Source of the DNA: an uncultured Rhodospirillaceae bacterium
GTDB lineage: Bacteria > Pseudomonadota > Alphaproteobacteria > Rhodospirillales > Casp-alpha2
Assembly: GCA_913048145.1 (NCBI GenBank)
Contig: CAJWVP010000178.1
Coordinates: 1-6,390 of the forward strand
Reading direction: 5' to 3'
DNA length: 6,390 nucleotides
The notes below the pieces were generated by a model. The model saw only the letters and a program-made list of their open reading frames with translations, did not search any database and was not told the origin of the DNA. Made by a program: the position numbers and the translations under genes. Below are positions 6,328-6,390 of this stretch, piece after piece (the stretch's first letter is position 1; every line of letters starts with the position of its first letter).

Positions 6328-6390
6328 TTGCGCAAAGCCGAGACCCAAAAAAACTTGCGGGCGCCGTAGCGATCAGTCCTTCGGGCGACG
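6328..6390. other. non-coding right edge, nothing recognised
   Basis: No gene, tRNA or known RNA is recognisable in this tail. It has an A7 run at 6347-6353, which on the minus strand is a T7 run. The sequence to its right up to the window end forms only a weak four-pair GGCG/CGCC stem, so a leftward terminator for a gene beyond the window is possible but unsupported. Confidence 0.3.

Noticed and set aside
6325..6353. GGGT...ACCC stem followed by A7 as a terminator
   Set aside because: On the plus strand the run is A, not T; on the minus strand the T run comes before the stem, so it fits an intrinsic terminator in neither direction.
1..6390. CRISPR arrays, tRNA/rRNA genes, insertion sequences, attachment sites, phage or defence genes
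   Set aside because: I saw no spaced repeats, cloverleaf-like sequence, transposase motifs or terminal inverted repeats on either strand.

Overview
The window looks like a chromosomal stretch of an alphaproteobacterium. The evidence is a gatC-gatA-gatB operon whose proteins carry alphaproteobacterial wording (GatA 'KPTYGRCSRWG...SSLDQAGPF', GatB 'DLNRAGV.LMEIVSKPDLRS'), a fragment of DivK (a cell-cycle response regulator essentially confined to that class), and moderately high GC with GC-rich third codon positions. Genus and habitat cannot be read from the sequence. A free-living, possibly marine or soil, heterotroph is only an inference from the two catabolic metallohydrolase genes.

Layout. 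1-1005 (minus strand) is the 5' two-thirds of an M81/MlrC-type metallopeptidase gene that runs off the left edge. 1006-1169 is a divergent promoter region. 1170-4394 (plus strand) is a tight gatC-gatA-gatB operon with a 1-nt overlap and a 1-nt gap between genes. It encodes the heterotrimeric tRNA-dependent amidotransferase that converts misacylated Glu-tRNA(Gln) and/or Asp-tRNA(Asn) to the correct aminoacyl-tRNA. 4384-4464 (minus strand) holds a start codon, a ribosome binding site and about 22-25 codons of a DivK-like receiver domain, cut off at the gatB stop codon. 4465-4581 is an AT-rich spacer lying between two divergent starts. 4582-6264 (plus strand) is a full-length COG3653-type amidohydrolase (D-aminoacylase-like). 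6265-6390 is non-coding as far as can be seen and has a short hairpin just after the amidohydrolase gene.

How the parts relate. GatCAB is a housekeeping unit. The MlrC-like peptidase and the amidohydrolase flank it but are not co-transcribed with it in any obvious way: the first is divergent and the second is separated by 187 bp containing the divK remnant. Both flanking enzymes belong to families that hydrolyse unusual amide bonds (cyclic or modified peptides, N-acyl-D-amino acids), so a nutritional role is possible but not shown. The most notable observation is the truncated divK start between gatB and the amidohydrolase gene. It marks a rearrangement junction, or an assembly join, exactly at the gatB stop codon. 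I see no clear new biological system.
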